Below, piece after piece: positions 47,254-53,411 of a DNA stretch of 53,411 bases. Positions within the stretch are counted from its first letter, which is position 1. The number at the start of each line of letters is the position of its first letter. The stretch comes from an uncultured Lachnospiraceae bacterium (GTDB lineage Bacteria; Bacillota; Clostridia; Lachnospirales; Lachnospiraceae). A program made the translations under genes and the position numbers. Below the pieces are notes generated by a model. That model was given only the letters and a program-made list of their open reading frames with translations. It did no database searches and was not told where the DNA came from. The stretch spans positions 1 through 53,411 of the forward strand of contig CALZBR010000015.1 in assembly GCA_945621435.1 (NCBI GenBank). The letters run 5' to 3'.

Positions 47254-47943
47254 TTAATACTTAGCAACGCTTACCTTGACACCGGGGCCCATGGTGCTGG
47301 TGAGAGTGATGCTTCTCAGATACTGACCTTTCAGTGCGCTGGGTCTTGCCTTTACGATTGCATCCATCAATGCATTGAAGTTCTCCTGAAGAGCTTCCTC
47401 TGTGAAAGAAGCCTTACCAACGGGAACATGCACGATGTTGGTCTTGTCAAGTCTGTACTCGATCTTACCAGCTTTGATATCGTTAATAGCCTTGGCTACG
47501 TCCATTGTAACGGTACCTGCCTTGGGGTTAGGCATCAGTCCCTTAGGTCCGAGTACCTTACCAAGACGTCCTACAACGCCCATCATGTCAGGGGTTGCTA
47601 CAACTACGTCAAAATCAAGCCATCCATCGTTCTGAATCTTGGGGATCAGCTCCTCGCCGCCAACATAGTCAGCGCCTGCAGCCTCAGCCTCGTTAACCTT
47701 ATCACCCTTTGCAAATACCAGAACTCTTACAGTCTTACCGGTTCCGTTGGGCAGTACTACTGCACCACGAATCTGCTGCTCAGCATGACGTCCGTCACAG
47801 CCTGTTCTGATGTGTACTTCGATGGTCTCATCGAATTTTGCGGTTGCTGTCTTCTTTACCAGAGCAATTGCGTCGTTGGGCTCGTACATCATTGTGCGAT
47901 CAACAAGCTTTGACGCCTCGGTATATTTCTTACCATGTTTCAT
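47254..47943 (-). CDS. rplA: 50S ribosomal protein L1
   Basis: Forms the mobile L1 stalk of the 50S subunit and acts as a translational repressor of the rplK-rplA mRNA in many bacteria. The 229-residue product has [15 protein letters not shown] at the start, [54 protein letters not shown] in the middle and [10 protein letters not shown] near the end. AGGAGG precedes ATG 47943. It is the last gene of this transcript here because the next ribosomal genes are displaced. Confidence 0.98.
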   Translation of the reverse strand: MKHGKKYTEASKLVDRTMMYEPNDAIALVKKTATAKFDETIEVHIRTGCDGRHAEQQIRGAVVLPNGTGKTVRVLVFAKGDKVNEAEAAGADYVGGEELIPKIQNDGWLDFDVVVATPDMMGVVGRLGKVLGPKGLMPNPKAGTVTMDVAKAINDIKAGKIEYRLDKTNIVHVPVGKASFTEEALQENFNALMDAIVKARPSALKGQYLRSITLTSTMGPGVKVSVAKY

Positions 47944-48005
47944 TCTTTTACCTCCTAGGTTCCAGCGGCAATATCAATTGCCTCCCAATCTGTGTTAATA
48001 AATCT

Positions 48006-48431
48006 TTACTCTTCTACAGTAATACCCATGCTACGTGCGGTTCCTGCGATCATGCTCATAGCAGCCTCAATGCTTGCTGCGTTCAGGTCAGGCATCTTCA
48101 TCTCGGCAATCTCACGAATCTTTGCCTTGGAAATGGTTGCAACCTTGGTCTTGTTAGGTGTACCGGAGCCGGACTTGATGTTGCAAGCCTTCTTAAGCAG
48201 TACTGCTGCAGGGGGAGTCTTCGTAATGAAACTGAAAGATCTGTCTGCATATACTGTGATTACAACAGGGATGATCACATCACCCTTATCTGCTGTCTTT
48301 GCGTTGAACTGCTTTGTGAATTCAACGATGTTCACACCATGCTGGCCTAATGCAGGACCAACAGGGGGAGCCGGTGTTGCTTTGCCGGCAGGAATCTGTA
48401 ACTTGATGTATCCTTCTACTTTCTTTGCCAT
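48006..48431 (-). CDS. rplK: 50S ribosomal protein L11
   Basis: Part of the GTPase-associated centre of the 50S subunit. The predicted 141-residue product starts [38 protein letters not shown] 48431 follows AGGAGG by 7 nt, so the 12-residue upstream extension of the frame is rejected. The proline pair near the N-terminus, where thiostrepton-resistance changes occur, is normal. A structured spacer precedes it. Confidence 0.98.
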   Translation of the reverse strand: MAKKVEGYIKLQIPAGKATPAPPVGPALGQHGVNIVEFTKQFNAKTADKGDVIIPVVITVYADRSFSFITKTPPAAVLLKKACNIKSGSGTPNKTKVATISKAKIREIAEMKMPDLNAASIEAAMSMIAGTARSMGITVEE

Positions 48432-48594
48432 TTTGGCACCTCCTATAATGTGGTAAGCCGTTATCACCGGTCATGCCGGCTTGTATCTAACGGCAATTCG
48501 GCGCAGGTGTACGCTGAAGCGTTCCTGCTCCCACTTTGCTTCCGGGCACGAACTGCCCTATATTTTACCGGAGATCCTCCGGAAAATACCAAAT
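48432..48594 (-). promoter_or_regulatory. Structured nusG-rplK spacer, candidate L1/L11 leader
   Basis: This 163-nt gap is rich in hairpins: GCCGTTA (48457-48463) with TAACGGC (48488-48494) enclosing a CCGG/CCGG stem, GGGCA (48544-48548) with TGCCC (48554-48558), and CCGGAG/CTCCGG right after nusG without a U tract. In bacteria L1 represses rplK-rplA by binding such a leader, so an autoregulatory site is likely. The exact binding structure was not modelled. Confidence 0.5.
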
Positions 48595-49116
48595 TTACTT
48601 CAGCTTTCTAACCTCTGCAAAGCTGATTTCAACAGGGGTCTCCCTGCCGAATAATTCAACATTGATGGTAGCTGTCTGCTTGCTGTAATCAAGCTTCTGA
48701 ACAACACCGACGGTATCCTTCCACACCCCGGCTACCACCGCAATGCTGTCTCCCTCAACAAAGTCAATGGAGACATTCTCGCTCTTAATGCCGAGAGGCT
48801 TCATCTCTGCTTCCGTCAAAGGAACAGGCTTGCTTCCCGGTCCAACGAACCCGGTTACACCACGGGTATTGCGGACAACATACCAGGTATCGTCATTCAT
48901 CTCCATATTGATCAGAACATAGCCGGGAAACATCTTTCGCTGAACCGTCTTCTTGGTACCGTTCTTCATTTCAACAACATCTTCCAGCGGAACCCTGACT
49001 TCCAATATCTGCTCTGCAAAGTTCTTGTTGTTCTCTATGGTCTTCTCAATATTGGCTTTGACCTTGTTCTCATATCCCGAATAGGTATGGACTACATACC
49101 ATTTTGCCTCTGCCAT
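48595..49116 (-). CDS. nusG: Transcription termination/antitermination factor NusG
   Basis: Binds RNA polymerase, alters pausing and couples transcription to translation. The 173-residue product shows the N-terminal NGN domain (KWYVVHTYSGYENKVKANIEK, PGYVLINMEM, VRNTRGVTGFVG) and the C-terminal KOW domain (GDSIAVVAGVWKDTVGVVQKLD). Length is normal. It follows secE by 15 nt. Confidence 0.98.
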   Translation of the reverse strand: MAEAKWYVVHTYSGYENKVKANIEKTIENNKNFAEQILEVRVPLEDVVEMKNGTKKTVQRKMFPGYVLINMEMNDDTWYVVRNTRGVTGFVGPGSKPVPLTEAEMKPLGIKSENVSIDFVEGDSIAVVAGVWKDTVGVVQKLDYSKQTATINVELFGRETPVEISFAEVRKLK

Positions 49117-49131
49117 ACAGTCTCCCTCACT

Positions 49132-49335
49132 CTATATTGATGCTAAGAAGTTTACGCCATACTTTGCGGCATAGTCTACAATCGCAATAATGATTCCCAC
49201 AACGATGGAAATAGCCACTACTGCCACTGACTGCTTTAAGGTATCTTTTCTGTTCGGCCATTTAATATTCTTAAGCTCAGATTTCACCCCACTGAAAAAG
49301 CCGGGGCTCTTCTGCTTTTTTGCAGAATCTCCCAT
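49132..49335 (-). CDS. secE: Preprotein translocase subunit SecE
   Basis: A 67-residue single-pass membrane protein that clamps SecY in the translocon. A cytoplasmic amphipathic part with the conserved ELKNIKWPNRKDTLKQS is followed by one membrane segment (about residues 37-57). This is the short Gram-positive form. It lies between rpmG and nusG as expected. The ribosome-binding site (AGGGT) is weak. Confidence 0.96.
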   Translation of the reverse strand: MGDSAKKQKSPGFFSGVKSELKNIKWPNRKDTLKQSVAVVAISIVVGIIIAIVDYAAKYGVNFLASI

Positions 49336-49368
49336 ATTGATTACCCTGTCTTTCTAAAACTAACTAAC

Positions 49369-49518
49369 TTACTTGGTCTCTTTGTGCAGAGTATGTGTCT
49401 TACAGAATCTGCAATACTTCTTGGTCTCCATCCTGTCGGGATGAGTCTTCTTGTCCTTAGTCGTATTGTAGTTACGCTGCTTGCACTCGGTACAAGCCAA
49501 AGTGATTTTTGTACGCAT
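49369..49518 (-). CDS. rpmG: 50S ribosomal protein L33
   Basis: A 49-residue protein read directly from the minus strand, beginning [17 protein letters not shown] and ending HTLHKETK. The two zinc-binding pairs CTEC and CRFC make it the zinc-containing L33 type. GGAGG lies 8 nt before ATG 49518. It is the first gene of the rpmG-secE-nusG-rplK-rplA transcript. Confidence 0.97.
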   Translation of the reverse strand: MRTKITLACTECKQRNYNTTKDKKTHPDRMETKKYCRFCKTHTLHKETK

Positions 49519-49582
49519 ATCGGCTACCTCCACTTGTTTTTTAAGCATAAAAAAAAGAGCTGAATTTCAATCTCGCTTGAAT

Positions 49583-49611
49583 ACTATAACACAGACACCC
49601 CATTACGTCAA
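49583..49611 (-). promoter_or_regulatory. Sigma-A promoter of the rpmG-secE-nusG-rplK-rplA operon
   Basis: TTGACG (49611-49606) and TATAGT (49588-49583) on the minus strand are 17 bases apart, giving a start near 49576 and a leader of about 58 nt. Confidence 0.78.
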
Positions 49612-49640
49612 CATTTTTTTCAAAAACCTCATAAATGTGC

Positions 49641-49669
49641 TTGTATCATCCCGCCACCTGTGATAATAT
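49641..49669 (+). promoter_or_regulatory. Possible promoter of the FliD-like gene
   Basis: TTGTAT (49641-49646) and TAATAT (49664-49669) are 17 bases apart, diverging from the rpmG promoter. The leader would be about 107 nt with no recognised structure. Confidence 0.5.
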
Positions 49670-49782
49670 GTACATATAAGAGTGGGGTATTATGCTTTTT
49701 ATCGTTTTTTATCAGGAAATGGATTTCCGACATTACATCGTTTCATTGTTCTAACATTTCACGGAAGAAAGGAGGCGGGACA

Positions 49783-51078
49783 ATGAGTGCAATTCTAAAT
49801 GCAGTATACAACAATTATCTTTCCTCTTACACACCGAAGGCTCTGACCAAATACGACACCCACAAGAAGAGCGAACTTCGAAACGTATACAACTCCATTG
49901 TCAAAATAAATAAAGAAGCCCCCTGGTATCTTCCTACTACCAATAAGGAAACGCAACAGTACGCCGTGGATATCAAGGAGAACGCCAGAGAACTGCACAA
50001 CACCATCGCGCAGTTGGGCGGTTTGGAGACCAACGGACTGCTGGACAAGAAAAGAGCATTCTCTTCCGATTCCAATGTAGCTGACGCAACCTACATAGGT
50101 CCTCAGCACCCGGAAGAAGAGATTCCAAGCTTTGACCTGGAAGTCCATGCCCTCGCCTCCTCCCAGGAGAATCTGGGCGTATTCCTTCCGGATTCCAGGA
50201 TATCGCTTCCGCCGGATACCTATTCCTTCGACATCGATATCAACGGAATGAGTTACGAATTCCAATTTGCAGTCAACGAGACCGAGAGCAATCGTGATGT
50301 CCAGGAACGACTGGCGCGCCTGATCAGCAATTCCGGCATCGGCTTAAAAGCCGATCTGGCACAAGAAGACGGATATACCGCTTTACGCCTGACATCCGAA
50401 TCCACCGGCAGGAGCAGCGATAAGGAAAACCTTTTCTCCGTCAGCGATGTCAAGACCAGCAAACGTTCCGGCATGGTGGAATATCTGGGAATTGATTATA
50501 TCAGCAGACAGGCTGAGGATGCCAGCTTCTCCGTAAACGGAGAAATGCACAATGCCTCCTCCAACCACTTTACTCTCGGAAAGCTCTTTGAGATTGAACT
50601 TAATGGTATCACTGACACTGATTCCCCCATACAGATTGGTCTCAAGACAGATGTTGAATCACTTACCGAGAATATCACACATCTGATTGGCGGATACAAT
50701 GACTTCATCAAGGCCGCTTCAACTTATCTGGACACCCAGGAAAAGAGCAGGCAGCTCCTGAAAGAGTTCAAAGGAATCGCCAACCTCTACAATGATTCCC
50801 TGGAATCTATCGGAATCACCATGACCGACGACGGCACGCTGAATATTGACCGCAATCTCGTTCGCCAGACAGCCATGGAGACACAGGATGTTGCAGAAAG
50901 CTTTGGAAGTCTGAAGAGTCTTTCCAGTGCCCTCCTGAATAAGAGTAACCAGATTTCTTTAAATCCTATGAATTATGTTCAAAAGACCGTGGTTGCTTAT
51001 AAGAATCCGGGACACAATTTTGCAAGTCCCTACACTACAAGTGCATACAGCGGCATGATGTTCAACAGCTATTGTTAA
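49783..51078 (+). CDS. FliD-like (flagellar cap-related) protein
   Basis: A 431-residue protein from ATG 49783 (AGGAGG, 7 nt); the frame is open further upstream but without a start signal. The C-terminal part, LIGGYNDFIKAASTYLDT...LYNDSLESIGITMTDDGTLNIDRNLV, matches the end of FliD, the flagellar filament cap/hook-associated protein 2. The middle (TYSFDIDINGMSYEFQF, LARLISNSGIGLKADL) fits the FliD/flagellin-like beta domains. The N-terminus is diverged and there is no signal peptide. No other flagellar gene is in the window, so it may be a remnant or a repurposed protein. It ends in a lone cysteine. Confidence 0.68.
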   Translation: MSAILNAVYNNYLSSYTPKALTKYDTHKKSELRNVYNSIVKINKEAPWYLPTTNKETQQYAVDIKENARELHNTIAQLGGLETNGLLDKKRAFSSDSNVADATYIGPQHPEEEIPSFDLEVHALASSQENLGVFLPDSRISLPPDTYSFDIDINGMSYEFQFAVNETESNRDVQERLARLISNSGIGLKADLAQEDGYTALRLTSESTGRSSDKENLFSVSDVKTSKRSGMVEYLGIDYISRQAEDASFSVNGEMHNASSNHFTLGKLFEIELNGITDTDSPIQIGLKTDVESLTENITHLIGGYNDFIKAASTYLDTQEKSRQLLKEFKGIANLYNDSLESIGITMTDDGTLNIDRNLVRQTAMETQDVAESFGSLKSLSSALLNKSNQISLNPMNYVQKTVVAYKNPGHNFASPYTTSAYSGMMFNSYC

Positions 51079-51118
51079 AAAGCTTCCTCACCGAATCCGG
51101 CAGGGAAGCTTTTTGATT
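51077..51118. terminator. Bidirectional terminator after the FliD-like gene
   Basis: AAAAAGCTTCC (51077-51087) pairs with GGAAGCTTTTT (51104-51114). The stem starts inside the stop codon of the FliD-like gene. T runs on both strands let it also end the minus-strand regulator gene at 51133. Confidence 0.85.
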
Positions 51119-51132
51119 TATTTTACACATTA

Positions 51133-51486
51133 TTATTTATTCGTTTTCTTAGTCTTCGCTTTGTACTTGTCAATCTGTACAAAATCGTCCATCAGCTCCA
51201 GAACCTTATCACGTCCGGTCTGATTCAGCTTCACATAATACTGCATCACCCTGTTCTCCAGCAACTGTGCCCCAAGGGAAGCATCTCTTTCCAAAGAAGA
51301 GAAATCCACGGGATTCAGGCTGAGCTTGTCACATATTCTGATTACAGTACCATATGCCATGCCATCTATTCCACGTTCCAGTGCCGTAACCAAAGTGCTG
51401 TAAGGAATCCCCATCTCCATTGCAAACCGACGCACACTACGATACTGACTCAAAATCTCTTTCTTTAAAATCTCTGCCTTTGTCAT
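51133..51486 (-). CDS. Small helix-turn-helix regulator
   Basis: A 117-residue protein. The N-terminal half, YRSVRRFAMEMGIPYSTLVTALERGIDGMAYGTVIRICDKLSLNPVDF, is a compact XRE/Cro-type helix-turn-helix. The C-terminal half resembles the tail of small Clostridial regulators (YYVKLNQTGRDKVLELMDDFVQIDKYK). ATG 51486 follows AGGAAAAGG; the upstream frame extension lacks support. A 12-bp palindrome lies about 115 bp upstream and may be its operator. Confidence 0.85.
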   Translation of the reverse strand: MTKAEILKKEILSQYRSVRRFAMEMGIPYSTLVTALERGIDGMAYGTVIRICDKLSLNPVDFSSLERDASLGAQLLENRVMQYYVKLNQTGRDKVLELMDDFVQIDKYKAKTKKTNK

Positions 51487-51599
51487 TAGCCTTTTCCTCC
51501 ATATTCTGTCATTACGGAACAAAGAAATACTTTCTTCCGCCCCTTACAAGCAAGCCTCGAAGCAGATTTTTTATTTTTAACATACTATTGAAATAATAA

Positions 51600-51611
51600 T
51601 ACCTCGAGGTA
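51600..51611. promoter_or_regulatory. 12-bp palindrome, candidate operator
   Basis: TACCTCGAGGTA is a perfect palindrome in an AT-rich gap upstream of the helix-turn-helix gene. On the minus strand it lies between TTGTAT and TATTAT, which are 20 bases apart. A related half-site, GCCTCGAAGC, occurs at about 51553-51562. The operator role is inferred. Confidence 0.35.
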
Positions 51612-51658
51612 CATTACTAATATACAATCAGCATTTTGGATTTTCAAGTATTTTGTTA

Positions 51659-51685
51659 CATTTGAAATCAACCATTTGAAATCAA
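51659..51685. repeat. Two 13-bp direct repeats
   Basis: CATTTGAAATCAA occurs at 51659-51671 and 51673-51685, with a 14-base period, just downstream of the NlpC/P60-like gene. A small local duplication; no function evident. Confidence 0.8.
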
Positions 51686-51692
51686 TAATATC

Positions 51693-52583
51693 TTACGGAC
51701 AATTTCCGGGCTTCACACCATATACCTGAACAATTTCCAGCAAATCACTTTGATAAATATCATATGGCGTAACAACAAAACCTCCGTCACTGTCCAGATT
51801 ATATCCAAAAAATCTGTATGCGCTCCAGACAAGATAGGCACATTGCGTACCCTCTCCCTCTATTCCGCAGAGACTGAGCAGCCGATAGGGAATACCCACC
51901 AGCTTCTCTCCAGCGTATTTTCCAATCTCCTGCCGCTTCTCATCCCCTGTATTTTTCAAACGCAAGAGAATAAAGGAGGGATACTCCCGCCAATGTTCCA
52001 ACGCACAGATGCGGGACTCCGTCCCCAAAGACATGGCTTCCAAAACTTCTCCTTTCTCTGCATCCGTCACAATTCCGGCATGTCCACTGCGCCAGCCCAG
52101 GAAATGACCGTTGAAGGTGATCAGTATATCTCCGGTTCTAACTGTGGGAAGAAAATCACCATGATCTGCTGCTTCTTCAAGATTCCCATGCTCTCCGACT
52201 TCGTTCGTATCTTCTCCGTTATAACGCGTCTCATCTCTCGTCTCTTGTATCACACGCTCACTATGATACAATACCCACCTGCGCCTGCATTCATACTCTA
52301 TTGGTGCGAAAAAGCGCTGCTGCAGGAACAGCAGTTCCTCCTGCCGCTCCTGTCCCCAGAGCTCATCTACTCCTAATCTGCCAAGACCCGTCTGGCGAAG
52401 AAGGACTTCATAATCCCGTACCTCAAGGTACTCCTTTTGCAGGATGTCTTGCAAATCAATCTTCTCATAGTCCGGCATATAATGCACATCCGCTTCTGCC
52501 CTTCCGGTCCAGACAGCCAAAGCAATCACAAGAAACGTGATTAACAGCAATAAACGCGTCAGGAATAAGTTCCTTTTCTTCAT
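51693..52583 (-). CDS. Exported NlpC/P60-like (YiiX-type) cysteine hydrolase
   Basis: A 296-residue protein with a signal peptide or N-terminal anchor (about residues 8-30), a charged helical region and a C-terminal domain of the permuted NlpC/P60 (YiiX-like) type. TGDILITFNGHFLGWRSGHAGIV supplies the likely catalytic His168, and GTQCAYLVWSAYRFFG the Cys248. Family members act on peptidoglycan peptides or lipids; the exact substrate here is unknown. GGGGA lies before ATG 52583. It is probably transcribed alone. Confidence 0.82.
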   Translation of the reverse strand: MKKRNLFLTRLLLLITFLVIALAVWTGRAEADVHYMPDYEKIDLQDILQKEYLEVRDYEVLLRQTGLGRLGVDELWGQERQEELLFLQQRFFAPIEYECRRRWVLYHSERVIQETRDETRYNGEDTNEVGEHGNLEEAADHGDFLPTVRTGDILITFNGHFLGWRSGHAGIVTDAEKGEVLEAMSLGTESRICALEHWREYPSFILLRLKNTGDEKRQEIGKYAGEKLVGIPYRLLSLCGIEGEGTQCAYLVWSAYRFFGYNLDSDGGFVVTPYDIYQSDLLEIVQVYGVKPGNCP

Positions 52584-52665
52584 TCACAGTCCCCAAATGA
52601 TGATGCTATCCTTCAAACAGTATCATTTTAGGTTCTGCAAAATTTTGAAACTTATTCTATGTGTT

Positions 52666-53358
52666 TTATCCCGCTAAGTATTTGCAAAATCCTTCCAAAG
52701 TGTCGGCAATCACCGCCTTGGCAATCAACTCATCAAGCTTTTCTTTACTGTGTATGTTACGTACTTCTTGAATCACTGCATCCGAAACATTCCATCTTGT
52801 ACGAAGAATCGTAATCAGAGATTCTATCTTTCCACTCACCTCTCCCTCGAGTTTTCCTTCGAGTTTTCCCATATCCCTGACATACTCATCCTCTGCCAGG
52901 CGATCCCTTTTCTCCTTCAGGTGTTGTTCAAACATATACCTTATTCTTTTACTCAGGCTAAGTGTCCTCATGATTTCCATACCTTTGATTACTCCTTTAT
53001 TCTCGGTATTCATCCGGGTCAGGTCTTCTTCAGTCTCTGCGTTGAAGAGCCTGATCCAGTCATTAACCGGATTCCCCTCAGCCAGAGTCTTCCGCAACTC
53101 GATAACATGTACCTCAAGCAAATCTGTATGTTCCCGGTTATTGCTGTCCATTAATGTATATCTGGAATGATATTCGGCATCATCACTCAGATTAAAGTCT
53201 AAAATACTGATAATGATACATTTCTTCAGCCTGTCATAGCTTTGTCCCATCCCCAGATCATCCGAATATGCACGGGTCAGATAGTAAAGCTGCCTCTTAA
53301 TCCAGAACTTCTGGGGCCGGATCTGCATTTCTATATCGATTTTCGTATTATCATTCAC
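52666..53358 (-). pseudogene. N-terminally truncated Rpn/PD-(D/E)XK nuclease-family protein
   Basis: A 230-residue open frame beginning at a GTG (53358). NTKIDIEMQI followed by KRQLYYLTRAY is the core of Rpn/transposase-like PD-(D/E)XK nucleases, with the catalytic ExQ intact (IEMQ). Those proteins normally have about 60-80 residues before this point. Here the same frame carries stops at 53374-53376 and again within the last 35 bases of the window, although codons just after the first stop still read like family sequence (SRIQVND). The C-terminal helical region with the KLEGKLEGEVSGKIES repeat is typical. It is probably a decayed 5' end. The window edge hides the rest. Confidence 0.7.
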
Positions 53359-53411
53359 CTGAATCCGTGAAACTCAGTTATTTTTTTACAGGAACTGCTT
53401 AGAATAGATGT

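Noticed and set aside
49660..49782. 41-codon N-terminal extension of the FliD-like protein
   Set aside because: It overlaps the probable promoter and lacks a ribosome-binding site, whereas ATG 49783 has AGGAGG at good distance.
49369..51078. tRNA genes near rpmG-secE, as in some Firmicutes
   Set aside because: No cloverleaf with T-loop GTTCGA-type sequence was found on either strand here.

Overview
The window reads as a low-to-moderate GC Gram-positive chromosome of the class Clostridia, most like Lachnospiraceae. This is inferred from the amino-acid sequences of EF-Tu, EF-G, RpoB/RpoC and the ribosomal proteins, from strong AGGAGG ribosome-binding sites, and from typical Firmicutes-style exported lipoproteins and an exopolysaccharide (EPS) locus. 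No database search was possible, so the genus is not named.

Layout. The backbone is the classic transcription/translation supercluster, all on the minus strand: rpmG-secE-nusG-rplK-rplA (49.5 to 47.2 kb), rplJ-rplL-rpoB-rpoC (44.9 to 35.9 kb) and rpsL-rpsG-fusA-tuf (4.7 kb to the left edge, tuf cut by the window). It is split twice. A 615-residue membrane protein sits on the plus strand between rplA and rplJ. About 31 kb of accessory genes lie between rpoC and rpsL, which are usually close neighbours.

The 31-kb block, right to left, has three parts. (1) 30.1-35.8 kb (plus): an operon-like run with a degenerate GGDEF membrane protein, an ECF-type sigma factor, a possible anti-sigma membrane protein, a transglutaminase-like lipoprotein, a type II secretion/type IV pilus F-type platform protein and four small pilin-like membrane proteins. 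No assembly ATPase or prepilin peptidase is present. (2) 11.3-29.85 kb (minus): a Wzx/Wzy-type EPS locus. It has a priming sugar-phosphate transferase, Wzz-like and CpsD-like proteins (the latter without the Walker A lysine), Wzy-like polymerase, Wzx flippase, five glycosyltransferase systems, a pyruvyl transferase, an FrhB-like iron-sulfur protein, an acyltransferase, a GH5 lipoprotein with an altered active-site motif, a VanZ-like protein and an alpha/beta hydrolase-like protein with Cys at the nucleophile position. A strong sigma-A promoter at 23.45 kb probably drives the proximal 12-13 genes. (3) 4.9-11.2 kb: two membrane-anchored surface proteins, a small lipoprotein, a PilZ protein, RfbD (dTDP-rhamnose synthesis) and a small membrane protein.

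Right of the ribosomal genes (49.7 kb to the end) are a FliD-like protein, a small helix-turn-helix regulator, an exported NlpC/P60-like protein and an N-terminally truncated Rpn/PD-(D/E)XK nuclease-like remnant.

Regulation visible in the sequence: consensus-like sigma-A promoters, all with exactly 17-bp spacers, before tuf, rpsL, rpoB, rplJ, rpmG and the EPS operon; an L10 leader with an attenuator hairpin before rplJ; a structured leader before rplK; a terminator-like hairpin between rplL and rpoB; and bidirectional terminators at the convergent gene ends. PilZ and GGDEF-type genes flank the EPS locus, so cyclic-di-GMP input is possible but unproven.
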